A DNA stretch of 64,000 nt, taken from positions 1 through 64,000 of the forward strand of contig JAFXRC010000031.1 in the NCBI GenBank assembly GCA_017526585.1, in the 5' to 3' direction. Shown piece after piece: positions 39,598 to 48,988 of this stretch. The position numbers and the translations under genes were made by a program. This stretch comes from Fibrobacter sp. (lineage in GTDB: Bacteria > Fibrobacterota > Fibrobacteria > Fibrobacterales > Fibrobacteraceae). The notes beneath the pieces were generated by a model. That model had not been told where the DNA came from. It searched no databases and was given only the letters and a program-made list of their open reading frames with translations. Numbering within the stretch: the first letter of the stretch is position 1; each line of letters starts with the position of its first letter.

Positions 39598-40947
39598 CTA
39601 AACGACTTTAAACGCCTGCGTGCGAGGAACGCCCTTGCCGCTTTTCACCTTAGCCTTACCGGGCAAAATCATGAGCACCTTTTCCATACGGGTGCCATCC
39701 ATCTTGAGCACGCGGAAAGTATACCCCTTGATAGTGACTTCGGCACCAGGAGACGGAATAATGCCAAGCGTAGCCTGGATGAGCCCCGAAAGCGTTTCCA
39801 CATGGGAATTTTCGGGAGCTTCAAGTTCCACGCCGAGTTTGTATTCCAAATCGGAAAGCGTAATGACCGGATCGAGAATGAAGCGGCCATCCTTGAGGCG
39901 CTGCACGTCTTCATCTTCATCCACATCGTCTTCGTCCTTGATTTCGCCCACGATTTCTTCGAGGATGTCTTCGAGCGTGACAAGACCTGCTGTTCCGCCA
40001 TATTCATCGACCACGATGGCGAGCTGGTTACCCGTCTTGCGCAGTTCGGTGAGCATATCGTCAATTTTCTTATGGTACGGCACGAATACCGGCGGCATCA
40101 CGAGTTTCATGATGTCAAACGGTTCGTCGCGGTGTTCAGTATACCATTCCAAGAAGTCGCGGTTCGAAAGAATACCGACGATGTTATCGACAGTTTCCTT
40201 GTAAACCGGCAAGCGGGAATGGCGTTCGGTATTCAGTACCTTCACCAGTTCTTCGAGCGGCGTACCCACTTCGACCGCGCACATATCCACGCGCGGAGTC
40301 ATAATTTCGCGTACCGGAGTTTCCACGAAGTCGAAGATGTTCAGAATCATCTGGCGCTCTTCCTGCTCCAGGCCTTCGCCATCAGGGTCAGCCTCGTCCG
40401 AGAGGTCAGCCTGCGCCTGCACGGCGTCGCGGCGTTCTTCGGGCAAGAAGCTGAGTTTGGAATCGTAGCCCAAGCCCTTCAAGATCTTGACGAACAGCAC
40501 ATGGCAAATCTTAGCAGGCAGCGCAAACGGGAGTCGAATGAACTTGAACAGCGGAATCAGCACAATGGCAAAGGTATCCGGCTTCAAGTTCCCGAGCAGG
40601 TTCGCCAAGAACACCGTAATCGTGTAGATAGCAACGCAGGCAACCACCAGGTAAGCGGCAAAAGCGAGGAACCAGTATTCCTGCACCCAGTTCCACGGAA
40701 TCATCTGGAACAGATAAAAACCGAGAACGCCCGCACCCACGTTACAGAAGATTCGGCCAATAGAGATTGTCTCGTTAAAGCCAGGCAGTTCCACCAACGA
40801 GGCGACCAGCTCTTCGCGGCCTTCACGGTCACGGGCATCGCGCTTGGCATATATTCCGCTAAAGGCGGACTTGATCAGCGAAAACGAGAACGAGGTCAGG
40901 ACAAAAACGACAAGGAACGCAATGGCCCAACTTTCGGGAGTTTCCAT
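39598..40947 (-). CDS. CorC/HlyC-family membrane protein (CNNM and CBS domains)
   Basis: 449 residues. N-terminal CNNM-type membrane domain with three to four helices (about 5-160), then a paired CBS module (about 205-330; MTPRVDMCAVEVGTPLEELVKVL, SRLPVYKETVDNIVGIL, NQLAIVVDEYGGTAGLVTLEDILEEIVGEI), and the C-terminal CorC/HlyC domain (LSDLEYKLGVEL ... VETLSGLIQ). Members take part in magnesium or cobalt efflux or resistance. The ATG overlaps the stop of ybeY by one base, so translation is coupled. Confidence 0.9.
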   Translation of the reverse strand: METPESWAIAFLVVFVLTSFSFSLIKSAFSGIYAKRDARDREGREELVASLVELPGFNETISIGRIFCNVGAGVLGFYLFQMIPWNWVQEYWFLAFAAYLVVACVAIYTITVFLANLLGNLKPDTFAIVLIPLFKFIRLPFALPAKICHVLFVKILKGLGYDSKLSFLPEERRDAVQAQADLSDEADPDGEGLEQEERQMILNIFDFVETPVREIMTPRVDMCAVEVGTPLEELVKVLNTERHSRLPVYKETVDNIVGILSNRDFLEWYTEHRDEPFDIMKLVMPPVFVPYHKKIDDMLTELRKTGNQLAIVVDEYGGTAGLVTLEDILEEIVGEIKDEDDVDEDEDVQRLKDGRFILDPVITLSDLEYKLGVELEAPENSHVETLSGLIQATLGIIPSPGAEVTIKGYTFRVLKMDGTRMEKVLMILPGKAKVKSGKGVPRTQAFKVV

Positions 40948-41429
40948 TATGCACCTTCCTTGTACGGGTCAAGTCCCAGGAATTCGCATTCGCGCTTGCG
41001 CATCACCTTGCGGTCAGCAGCCTTGATATGGTCGTAGCCCGATAGGTGCAAGAGCCCGTGAACAATCACGCGCTTCATTTCGGCGTAGAACGTGTTGCCG
41101 TATTCGGGAGCCTGGCGGCGTACCTGCTCGCGTGCGATGTAGATTTCGCCGAGCATAGCCTCGTCTTCGGGAATCTCGACACCGAGCTCGTTCTTCCATT
41201 CAAACGAGAGCACGTCGGTCACCTTGTCGAGCCCGCGGTAGTCGCGGTTCATGGTGCGCACGAACTCGTCGGTGCAGAGCACGATGTTCACGTCTTTTTC
41301 CTTGCCTTCTTCGGCAAGGAGCTTGCGAGCCATCTTTTCGAACTTGTCCTTATACGGAAAAGCCTCGATGTCCCCCTCGCAAAGGAACTCGATATTATAC
41401 TTCTTCTTTCGACTAGCAGGGTCCGGCAT
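40947..41429 (-). CDS. ybeY: endoribonuclease YbeY
   Basis: 160 residues. The zinc signature HGLLHLSGYDH (about 125-135) and upstream MNRDYRGLDKVTDVLSF and GEIYIA are diagnostic of YbeY (UPF0054), the single-strand endoribonuclease needed for 16S rRNA 3'-end maturation and ribosome quality control. The N-terminus is somewhat longer than usual. Coupled on both sides by one-base stop/start overlaps (TAATG), downstream of a small gene and upstream of the CorC/HlyC gene, a pairing of ybeY with a corC-like gene that is common in bacteria. Confidence 0.95.
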   Translation of the reverse strand: MPDPASRKKKYNIEFLCEGDIEAFPYKDKFEKMARKLLAEEGKEKDVNIVLCTDEFVRTMNRDYRGLDKVTDVLSFEWKNELGVEIPEDEAMLGEIYIAREQVRRQAPEYGNTFYAEMKRVIVHGLLHLSGYDHIKAADRKVMRKRECEFLGLDPYKEGA

Positions 41430-41713
41430 TAAATGTTATACCACTTCTTGAGGACGTTAATGATAGCTTCGGCCTGGGCCTTGCCCGTAATCTTGAACTT
41501 GCCCTGGGCCTTGAACATTCCGTTCATCTTGCGGTAGCGGCGGAGCGACACCTTGGGCTCGGTGAATTCACCCGACTTGGGGTCCTTTTCCTGATAAAGG
41601 AACATGACCGTCGGCCAGGCACCCTTCGAAAGGATTTCCTTACCGAGTTCCTTGATGACTTCTTCACCGGTATCTTCGTCGCTAAAGGCAACGCTCAGTT
41701 CTTCAACTTCCAT
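41429..41713 (-). CDS. unknown small protein, first gene of the ybeY operon
   Basis: 94 residues, soluble, acidic N-terminus then basic. MEVEELSVAFSDEDTGEEVIKELGKEILSKGAWPTVMFLYQEKDPKSGE and a C-terminal LRRYRKMNGMFKAQGKFKITGKAQAEAIINVL suggest a beta-strand followed by a basic helix. No recognised family. AGGACC lies about seven bases before the ATG. The one-base overlap with ybeY implies linked expression. Confidence 0.75.
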   Translation of the reverse strand: MEVEELSVAFSDEDTGEEVIKELGKEILSKGAWPTVMFLYQEKDPKSGEFTEPKVSLRRYRKMNGMFKAQGKFKITGKAQAEAIINVLKKWYNI

Positions 41714-41863
41714 ATTCGGTCCTATAGTTTATATACAACAAACCTTCTTTCAAAAAACTTTGAAAAAAGTCACAGTTTTGTTACCTCGACAATACAAACC
41801 GCTATCAAGGCATAAAAAAAATACATATATTTATTGATGAATGTAACTATAAAGCGAGGCTTT

Positions 41864-43762
41864 ATGTCTTTTTCACGTTGTTTCAAGCTCCTAACCGCCC
41901 TACTAGCGGTTCTTATCGGGATGTCTTTTGCCGCTTCTGGCAAGAAAATCACGTCTGGAAAGTTCCGCTATTCCGTCGGCGAAGTGTTTCTTCATCGAAA
42001 CGGGGAAAAACTAGTTGTTAAATCTTCCGAACAGACAAAGTTTAAACAGGCGAAGAATGTCCGCGAAGGAGATGACATCGAGACCCTGATTGAGTCAGAA
42101 GTTACGGTCGCACTCCCTGACGGCAGTTCCTTCAATGTCCAGGAAAACACCGTTGTCTCTATTACGAAGCTCTCCTTTGAGGACGGCGAAAACCACTTTG
42201 AAACAGCAATTAAGAAGGGTAACCTTTCGTTCGATGTGCAAAAACAGGCTGGAAAGAGCACTTTCAAGTTTAAGACCGGTACCGCAACAGCTGCCATTCG
42301 AGGAACTGCTGGCACCGTAGGTCAAACCCCTAAAAAGAAGGTTTTCTCCCTGAGAGAAGGCGTCCTGGACATCGAAATCAATGGTAAGAACTACACCATT
42401 ACCGAAGGTCAGACTGCAATCGGTAATGATGATGAGGTCAGGATCATCAATATCAACGGCTCCGGCGACCCCTCTTTCATGAACGACTTGCTTAAAATCA
42501 TAGACGAAGTCGACAACATGGACTCCCTCATGAAAATTATCGAGGAAAAGGACCATCTTTACACGTCCGTCATCGATTCCCTGAAGAATTCCATCAAATG
42601 TACCTACAACATTCCTGATACGATTCTGGAAAACAAAATTCCTATCGAGGCGACATGCCCTGCCGGCGTTAAGGTCGGTATTCTCGATGACCGCATCTTG
42701 TCGGACGGCTCTCCCATCCACCTGATGTTCGAAGTGTCGACCGGCTCCTTCGGAATGAAGAAAATTCCTATCACCTGCCAGAGCGACAGCGTCACCTTCC
42801 AGTGTGCACAGCTTTCGACCTACTATTCCGCCCGCGAAATAAAGACCGCCGACACATTGAGTGGAGATTACAAGTCCTTAACAATTTCAACTCCGTCTCC
42901 CATCTATGTCTGTAATTCCAGCTCCGTCACCATCGAAGGAACTTTCGATCCGAATCAGCCGAACGCAAAGCTGTTCGTAAAAATTGGAAACCAGCAATCC
43001 GAAGACCTAGTCTCTAAGAGCGCAAATGGGCTGTTCTCCTACACCGTCACGATTACCGACAACAACGGACTGTGGAACGAAGATCAAATCACAGTAGAAT
43101 ACGTTTCTGATACTCACAAGGATCATGCAGTCTTAGGACTCAATGTGGACAAGACCTGCAAAGCCGTTAACCTGCTCATACCTCATGTGACTTTCAACGG
43201 CTACGACTCCCTTAAATGCAAGGCTCAGGTAACCATAGTCAACCAGCAAAACGACCTCGTTTTCTATACAACGAGCGTAGACAATGCCCCAAAGAACAGC
43301 GTTTACCTCAACGATGGCGAAAGCAACCTCGGCATTGACCTAGCATCCGGAGTCCATACCTATGAATTCAGCGTGGAAGACCAGGCTACCAACAAGCACA
43401 AGATTACAAAGGAACTAGGCTGCTACCCCAACATCAATGGAGCCAGAATCACCTTCGTGAATGGTCCAGAAGAAAGGCTCCGCGTACCGCCTCCGCCCAG
43501 AGGAATCCAGAACACCTTCCACAGGACGCTTTCGTTCAGCGTTGATAATCTTCCGCAAAAGAGCCACGTTTACATCCAGCAAGTCAGGATAGAGCAGGAA
43601 GGAAAAGAACCGATTATCTTACGCAGCACGGACCTGCTATCCAACCGAATTGACCAAGTGATTGAACTGACGCGCAGCAAAAAGAAGACTTACATCAATG
43701 TTACCGTCACTCTGAAAAATGGCACCACCTTGCAGGCCACTAAGACATACGAGGTCCGCTAA
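41864..43762 (+). CDS. exported FecR-domain protein
   Basis: 632 residues from ATG at 41864, chosen for GAGG five bases upstream; then MSFSRCFKLLTALLAVLIGMSFA is a normal signal peptide. FecR domain (about 30-190): SVGEVFLHRNGEKLVV, VREGDDIETLIESEVTVALPDGSSFNVQENT, FKFKTGTATAAIRGTAGTVG, FSLREGVLDIEINGKNYTITEGQT. The rest consists of Ig-like or beta-sandwich segments with cysteine pairs (CTYNIPDTILENKIPIEATC). No FecI sigma factor or transmembrane anchor is seen, so this is an extracellular or periplasmic FecR-fold protein, not an anti-sigma. Its TAA overlaps the ATG of the next gene. Confidence 0.85.
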   Translation: MSFSRCFKLLTALLAVLIGMSFAASGKKITSGKFRYSVGEVFLHRNGEKLVVKSSEQTKFKQAKNVREGDDIETLIESEVTVALPDGSSFNVQENTVVSITKLSFEDGENHFETAIKKGNLSFDVQKQAGKSTFKFKTGTATAAIRGTAGTVGQTPKKKVFSLREGVLDIEINGKNYTITEGQTAIGNDDEVRIININGSGDPSFMNDLLKIIDEVDNMDSLMKIIEEKDHLYTSVIDSLKNSIKCTYNIPDTILENKIPIEATCPAGVKVGILDDRILSDGSPIHLMFEVSTGSFGMKKIPITCQSDSVTFQCAQLSTYYSAREIKTADTLSGDYKSLTISTPSPIYVCNSSSVTIEGTFDPNQPNAKLFVKIGNQQSEDLVSKSANGLFSYTVTITDNNGLWNEDQITVEYVSDTHKDHAVLGLNVDKTCKAVNLLIPHVTFNGYDSLKCKAQVTIVNQQNDLVFYTTSVDNAPKNSVYLNDGESNLGIDLASGVHTYEFSVEDQATNKHKITKELGCYPNINGARITFVNGPEERLRVPPPPRGIQNTFHRTLSFSVDNLPQKSHVYIQQVRIEQEGKEPIILRSTDLLSNRIDQVIELTRSKKKTYINVTVTLKNGTTLQATKTYEVR

Positions 43763-46700
43763 TGAAGAAAAGCTTTTTTGCAACTCTCGCCTTAACAGCT
43801 GCTATCGCATCAGCACAAGCCCAGGCTCCTGCACCGACTCAAGCTCCGGCACAAGCACCGGCTAAAACGCAAGCCCAGGCCCCGGCGCAACCCAAACCAG
43901 CGGTGGCAGATAGCCTTGCAAAAGTTACAGCGGACTCGACAGCCAAGTCCGCACCCGCAGCAGCTACAACAGCCCCCGCAAAGGATAGCACCGTAGCAGC
44001 TCCCACAGATTCTCTGGTCAGCGTTCAAAGCGCAGCCGTCCAAGATTCCGCAACAACAGCCGCCGTCGATTCCGCCACTGTTGCCGCAGCAGACTCTACC
44101 GTCGCAAGCGACTCTGCAAAGGTCGACAGCACCGTAGCAGCCGTACCCGATACGACAACGCCTCCCGTCTCCTATCTAGAAGGAACTGAAATTTCGGGCG
44201 AAATCCAGGGATTCATTAAAGCAGACAATTCCCCCTATCTCGTTGTCGAGGATTTGACCGTCGAACCCAACACCGCAGTCATCATCGAACCGGGTGTCGT
44301 GTTCCTGTTCATGCCGAACACGGGAATCCATTCCGAAGGTCAGTTCATTGTCGCGGGTTCACGCGCCAACACCGTCATCTTCCGTTCCGCATCATCGAGC
44401 CCCAAGCCCGGCGACTGGAAGGGCATCACGATTACGGGCGAAACAAGTTCCGAAATCAGAAACGCAAACATCCGCGACGCCGTTGCAGGAATTGCAGTTG
44501 AAAACAGCAATCTCTCCCTGCAGTCGACCAACGTTTCGAACTCCTTGAGCCGCGGTCTTTTCGCAAGGAACTCCAAGGTCACCGTTACGGACGGCTCTTT
44601 CGAGAACAACAAGGGTGCCGCCATCCATGCGGACAGCTACACCGAACTTTCTGTAAAGCAGGTGAACTTCTCCGGCAACCAGGTTGCATTGTACAATTCT
44701 CCGATGTCCATCACGGATGTCGAATCGTCCCTGCTGGAAAACAACGATTACGGCATTTTGGACATGGGCAACAGCTTCCTTGCCTTTAGCAACTCTCGAA
44801 TCTCCAAGAACAAGACTGGTGCAAGTGCAGACGAAGTCTTGGACAAGAGCATCATCGAAAGTGTTTCCGGAAACGAAACTGAATTCAACAGGGATTTCAA
44901 GACCGTCGCAAGCCTGCTTCCGCCGAACCCGGAAATTCCTGGCGTAGAAAGCCGTCCTCTCAACCAGAACGACAAAATTGGCGATTGGCTCTCTCAGAAG
45001 AGTGCCGATGAACAAAAGAACGACACTACCGCAAAGACATGGTCCATCATCGGATCGGTGATGTTAGGTGTCAACTACCACAATGTCACGACGCTCAAGA
45101 ACAAGACCGACTCCCTTATTGTCGTTTCAGGCGACTCCATCAAGCCGGGCAAGCACTACGAAAACACATTCCAAGTTCCTGGACTTGGAGCCGAAGCTTC
45201 CGCCTACTTGCTCATGCGTTCTAGCGACGGAAAAACCATCGAATTCAATACAGACCTGACCGCAGATTCCTGGAACCATTTCTCTCCGAACCCGGTCACC
45301 TTGAGCTACTCCGACAACCACAACTACGCAGTCTTGGGTGACTTCACCAAGATGGACGGCGACATCTATATGTCCTCGCTCCAGTTGTTCGGTGCCGGCT
45401 ACAGGCTTTCTCTCCTGAAGAACAATGCCAACCAGCCGCTATTCGAGCTCGACGGATTCTTCGGTGAAGCCCGCAAGCCTTACCTGCTGGGTGAACGCCA
45501 CCCCTACATTTACAACAACTACATTGAAGAAGGCGAAGCTCAGGCACAGAGGATCGCTTACGGAGCTGCATTCAAGTGGGCTCCGCTGCGCAGATTCGAT
45601 GCCAAGTTCGGTTTCGTCTACGCCGATGACGAGCTGAAGGACCCGCTGCTCCGCGATGGTTCCAGCAAGACCAACTCGACGAGCGAACCCCTCCAGCAGT
45701 CCATGACTCTCTACGCCGACGGAAACTGGCTATTCTACCCCGGCGATATCGAGCTCAGGGGACAAATCGCCGTCGGTCGTTCCGACACGACCGATGTGGT
45801 TCGCGAAAGAGCGATCAACAAGGTCTTTACCGATGCAGGCCTGAACGTTTCCTCGCTTAGCAAGATGCGTGAGCTGATGAACAATGAAGCAAAGATCAGC
45901 TCGCTCAACCTGAACGAACTGGAAGCAATCTTCGGAGAGAACACGACTCTCACCCGCGGGCAAATGCGCGACTCCTTGCGCACCTTGATTCGCGAAGCCA
46001 AGGTGGTGAAGGGAGACTACGAAAGTGACCGCGACGACAGCCGAGTCCTCGGACTCAACTGGGGCAGTCAGAACTTCGCCATCGGAGCATCGCTCTACTG
46101 GAACATTTACAAGACGACCATTTCTGGAAGCATCAAGTACGTTGGCGAAGACTTCTACAGCGCAGGTTCTGCAAACCAGCTCGCCGACACGCGTGAATTC
46201 CACGGAAAAATCGAGCAGATTATCACCAACTTCTGGACACTTAACGGTGGCTATGAACTCGACATTGAAAACGCTGCCAACGGCGGAGAGACGAACCTCT
46301 TCGGTCTTGGCGAAGGTACCCGCTGGGGACTCTTCTCCGACAGCGATTCCAAGTGGGCTGAAGAACACGAACTGGACAAAGGTCGTACCAAGTACATCCA
46401 GAACTGGAGACTCGGAAGCTCCTTTAAAATTGGTTCCAACGTCAATTTGGACGTCGGCTACAATCTGGAATACCGCACCCAATACCGCCCCTACCAGCTC
46501 CACGGAGACTACATCCTGGAAGACGGAATCTATAGGGATGGTTGGTTTGCCGCACGTAAGAATAGATCCACGACCGAAATTGTGGACAAGGACAGAGGCG
46601 ACACCACGGAAGTTGACTCCGCACGTTGGGCTGAATACATGAGGCTTTCGAGCGAAGAATACCTCGCTTCTAAATTCCAGGAAAGAATCTACAGAAACAC

Positions 46701-47268
46701 CTGGAAGTTGGATGTTTCTCTGCAGGCATTCAAGACGCTATTCAAGGTTGGCGGACGCTGGACAGTCCGTACCGACGATTCCAAGTTCTATAAGGACGAA
46801 CCGATCGATGGCATCAACCTGGCTGACGAGACCTGGGCTAAGATGGGCTACTACTTTGGTGGTGCCAACTACTTCGAGCACTCTTACCCCTTGTCTGCAA
46901 CAACCAAACTCAAGAGAATCCAGAACTACGTGTCGGTACAACCGAGGTTCAAGACCTACAAGCGTGACGACATGAAGGAAAGCGAAATCACCATCGACGA
47001 CGAATTCGAGATTTCGTTCCTGAACCGATTCCTGATTTGGGGAATCTCTGGAGAATTCCGCTACCTCACCGTCGATTGGGAAGAAGAAGATGTTTCGATG
47101 GACGAAAGCGAAACAGACATCTTGGCTAGCACAAACCTCCGCGTAAACCACACCAAGCGCCTCTACAGCGAATGGTATGTCGGTTCCGCGCTCTACCTCC
47201 GTCCGGATAACGAAAGCAGCGAATACACGGATATCTTTGGCGGCGTAAGAGTCAATTACCAATTCTAA
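43762..47268 (+). CDS. beta-helix plus outer-membrane-barrel protein
   Basis: 1168 residues. Signal peptide (ASAQA), a long Ala/Pro/Gln then Ala/Asp/Ser/Thr low-complexity region (20-135), a parallel beta-helix (about 145-385: GVVFLFMPNTGIHSEGQFIVAGS, RNANIRDAVAGIAVENSNLSL, SRGLFARNSKVTVTDGSFENNKGAAI), and a large C-terminal beta barrel (about 430-1168) ending IFGGVRVNYQF, with a terminal phenylalanine expected for outer-membrane insertion. The proline/alanine stretch could span or bind peptidoglycan. Coupled to the FecR-domain gene by a one-base overlap, so the two probably act as one envelope complex. Confidence 0.8.
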   Translation: MKKSFFATLALTAAIASAQAQAPAPTQAPAQAPAKTQAQAPAQPKPAVADSLAKVTADSTAKSAPAAATTAPAKDSTVAAPTDSLVSVQSAAVQDSATTAAVDSATVAAADSTVASDSAKVDSTVAAVPDTTTPPVSYLEGTEISGEIQGFIKADNSPYLVVEDLTVEPNTAVIIEPGVVFLFMPNTGIHSEGQFIVAGSRANTVIFRSASSSPKPGDWKGITITGETSSEIRNANIRDAVAGIAVENSNLSLQSTNVSNSLSRGLFARNSKVTVTDGSFENNKGAAIHADSYTELSVKQVNFSGNQVALYNSPMSITDVESSLLENNDYGILDMGNSFLAFSNSRISKNKTGASADEVLDKSIIESVSGNETEFNRDFKTVASLLPPNPEIPGVESRPLNQNDKIGDWLSQKSADEQKNDTTAKTWSIIGSVMLGVNYHNVTTLKNKTDSLIVVSGDSIKPGKHYENTFQVPGLGAEASAYLLMRSSDGKTIEFNTDLTADSWNHFSPNPVTLSYSDNHNYAVLGDFTKMDGDIYMSSLQLFGAGYRLSLLKNNANQPLFELDGFFGEARKPYLLGERHPYIYNNYIEEGEAQAQRIAYGAAFKWAPLRRFDAKFGFVYADDELKDPLLRDGSSKTNSTSEPLQQSMTLYADGNWLFYPGDIELRGQIAVGRSDTTDVVRERAINKVFTDAGLNVSSLSKMRELMNNEAKISSLNLNELEAIFGENTTLTRGQMRDSLRTLIREAKVVKGDYESDRDDSRVLGLNWGSQNFAIGASLYWNIYKTTISGSIKYVGEDFYSAGSANQLADTREFHGKIEQIITNFWTLNGGYELDIENAANGGETNLFGLGEGTRWGLFSDSDSKWAEEHELDKGRTKYIQNWRLGSSFKIGSNVNLDVGYNLEYRTQYRPYQLHGDYILEDGIYRDGWFAARKNRSTTEIVDKDRGDTTEVDSARWAEYMRLSSEEYLASKFQERIYRNTWKLDVSLQAFKTLFKVGGRWTVRTDDSKFYKDEPIDGINLADETWAKMGYYFGGANYFEHSYPLSATTKLKRIQNYVSVQPRFKTYKRDDMKESEITIDDEFEISFLNRFLIWGISGEFRYLTVDWEEEDVSMDESETDILASTNLRVNHTKRLYSEWYVGSALYLRPDNESSEYTDIFGGVRVNYQF

Positions 47269-47288
47269 AGCGGCTTCGCCGAAGTTTC

Positions 47289-47324
47289 AAGTTCCTAGTT
47301 ACAAGTTACTAGGAACTTTTTTTG
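47289..47324 (+). terminator. intrinsic terminator
   Basis: AAGTTCCTAGT/ACTAGGAACTT perfect 11 bp stem with an eight-base loop, followed by TTTTTTT. CTAGT-rich direct repeats continue to 47354. Confidence 0.9.
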
Positions 47325-47383
47325 TTTAGTAACTAGCAACTAGTATCTAGTAACGATTCGTCTAATTTCTACATTATAGGGCG

Positions 47384-48988
47384 ATGTTCACCTACCGCTA
47401 CAGAGAACTAAGCGTTGCGCTTGCCAAGAAAGGCAAGTATCGCGAGGCTTTGGCCAAGGAACTCCGCTTGCACCCCGAAGAAATCTTCAATTTGCAGGTG
47501 GAACGATTCTCATTGGATAGCCGTCGCAAAGGAGACGCCAAATGGTCTTACAACGTGATTTTCGACTTGAAGCGCGAAGTGCGCGCCACCGGAAATCATG
47601 CCAAGGGTCTTGTAGCGGCAACACGTGACAAAGAACATCTAGAGACCGACCCACAGAAAAACACCGTCGCGATGCCAGGACATGTCGATGTGATTGGCGC
47701 AGGTCCGAGTGGGCTTTGGGCGGCATTGCATTTACTGCGAAAAGGTTTTGCCGTCGATTTGTACGAACAGGGCAAATGCGTCGAGGAACGTTTCCGCGAT
47801 ATTCGCAGGTTCTTTGTAGATCGGAATTTTAACGCCTACAGCAACGTGCTTTTTGGCGAAGGAGGTGCGGGGGCCTTTAGCGATGGAAAGCTGAATACCC
47901 GCACCCGGAACCTGTTCGTGGAACAGGTTCTACACGACATGGTGGAATTCGGAGTCGACGAATCCGTCGTGACCTTCGCCAAGCCGCATATCGGCACGGA
48001 CCGCCTCGTTTTATTGCTGCGAGAGCTGCGCGCCGAAATTGCAAAGCTCGGAGGCAAGATTCATTTTAGTACCGCGCTCGAAGACATTGAAATTAAGGAT
48101 GGTCGCATCGCGGCGATCCAATTGCGAGACGTTTCGACGCAAAATTCTCAGGCGAATTGGAAACCGTGCGAAGCCTTGGTGCTCGCCGTCGGGCATTCAG
48201 CCCGGAGCATTTACGAAATGCTCCACGCCCGTGGCGTAGCGCTCGAAAGCAAGGCTTTTGCCATGGGCGTGCGCGTCGAGCACCCACAAGCGCTCATCAA
48301 CATGCGTCAGCTGGGTCTGAATGTCGATACCAAGCTCACGGGTTCCGCCGAATACTTCCTCGCCACCCCGACACTGAATAAGACGAGCAGCGCCTACAGT
48401 TTCTGCATGTGTCCGGGTGGCGTTCTGGTGCCCTGCGCCTCGGAGACCGGGACCCTTGCCACCAACGGCATGAGCTACAGCCGCCGCAACGGTCCCTTCG
48501 CCAACGGTGCCATCGCCGTGCCCATTGCAGCAAGCGAAAAACTCTTTGGCGGTCTTGAATTCCAGCGCAAAATCGAAAGCGACGCCTACGCGGTCGGCGG
48601 CAAGAGTTACGCAGCTCCGGCCCAAACCATCAAGGCGTTCCTCGCCCACCGCGAAGACAAATCGCTCCCGAAATCCACCTACCCCTGCGGGCTTGTTCAA
48701 AGCAATCTGTGGGACTGGATGGATAAAACCATTTGCAAGAGCCTCGCCGAAGGATTCCAAAACTTTGACAAGAAGATTCCCGGATTCATCGAAGAAGGCC
48801 TGATTGTCGCCCCCGAAACTCGCACGAGTAGCCCGTTGCGCATGAGCCGCAACAACGAGACGCTGGAAAGCGTGAATACCAAGGGCCTGTTCGTGCTCGG
48901 CGAAGGTGCCGGATATTCCGGCGGAATCGTCACTAGCGCCGCCGACGGCGTGCGACTCGCCCACTACGCGAAAAAGGAAAGCTTATGA
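47384..48988 (+). CDS. FAD-dependent dehydrogenase (COG2509 type)
   Basis: 534 residues. An N-terminal about 90-residue domain (ALAKELRLHPEEIFNLQVERFSLDSRRKGD) precedes the FAD-binding fold: VDVIGAGPSGLWAALHLLRKGFAVDLYEQGK, then NVLFGEGGAGAFSDGKLNTR and a C-terminal GLFVLGEGAGYSGGIVTSAADGVRLA. This is the widespread but uncharacterised FAD-dependent dehydrogenase family. No Shine-Dalgarno sequence; TACATT lies eight bases before the ATG. The last four bases overlap the RluA-type gene (ATGA), implying coupling. Confidence 0.9.
   Translation: MFTYRYRELSVALAKKGKYREALAKELRLHPEEIFNLQVERFSLDSRRKGDAKWSYNVIFDLKREVRATGNHAKGLVAATRDKEHLETDPQKNTVAMPGHVDVIGAGPSGLWAALHLLRKGFAVDLYEQGKCVEERFRDIRRFFVDRNFNAYSNVLFGEGGAGAFSDGKLNTRTRNLFVEQVLHDMVEFGVDESVVTFAKPHIGTDRLVLLLRELRAEIAKLGGKIHFSTALEDIEIKDGRIAAIQLRDVSTQNSQANWKPCEALVLAVGHSARSIYEMLHARGVALESKAFAMGVRVEHPQALINMRQLGLNVDTKLTGSAEYFLATPTLNKTSSAYSFCMCPGGVLVPCASETGTLATNGMSYSRRNGPFANGAIAVPIAASEKLFGGLEFQRKIESDAYAVGGKSYAAPAQTIKAFLAHREDKSLPKSTYPCGLVQSNLWDWMDKTICKSLAEGFQNFDKKIPGFIEEGLIVAPETRTSSPLRMSRNNETLESVNTKGLFVLGEGAGYSGGIVTSAADGVRLAHYAKKESL

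Noticed and set aside
41864..43762. FecI-FecR style sigma/anti-sigma signalling
   Set aside because: No ECF sigma gene is nearby and the FecR-domain protein has a cleavable signal peptide but no anchor or cytoplasmic part.
47326..47354. CTAGT-rich repeats as an integration site
   Set aside because: Short degenerate repeats just after a terminator; no integrase, tRNA or flanking duplication.
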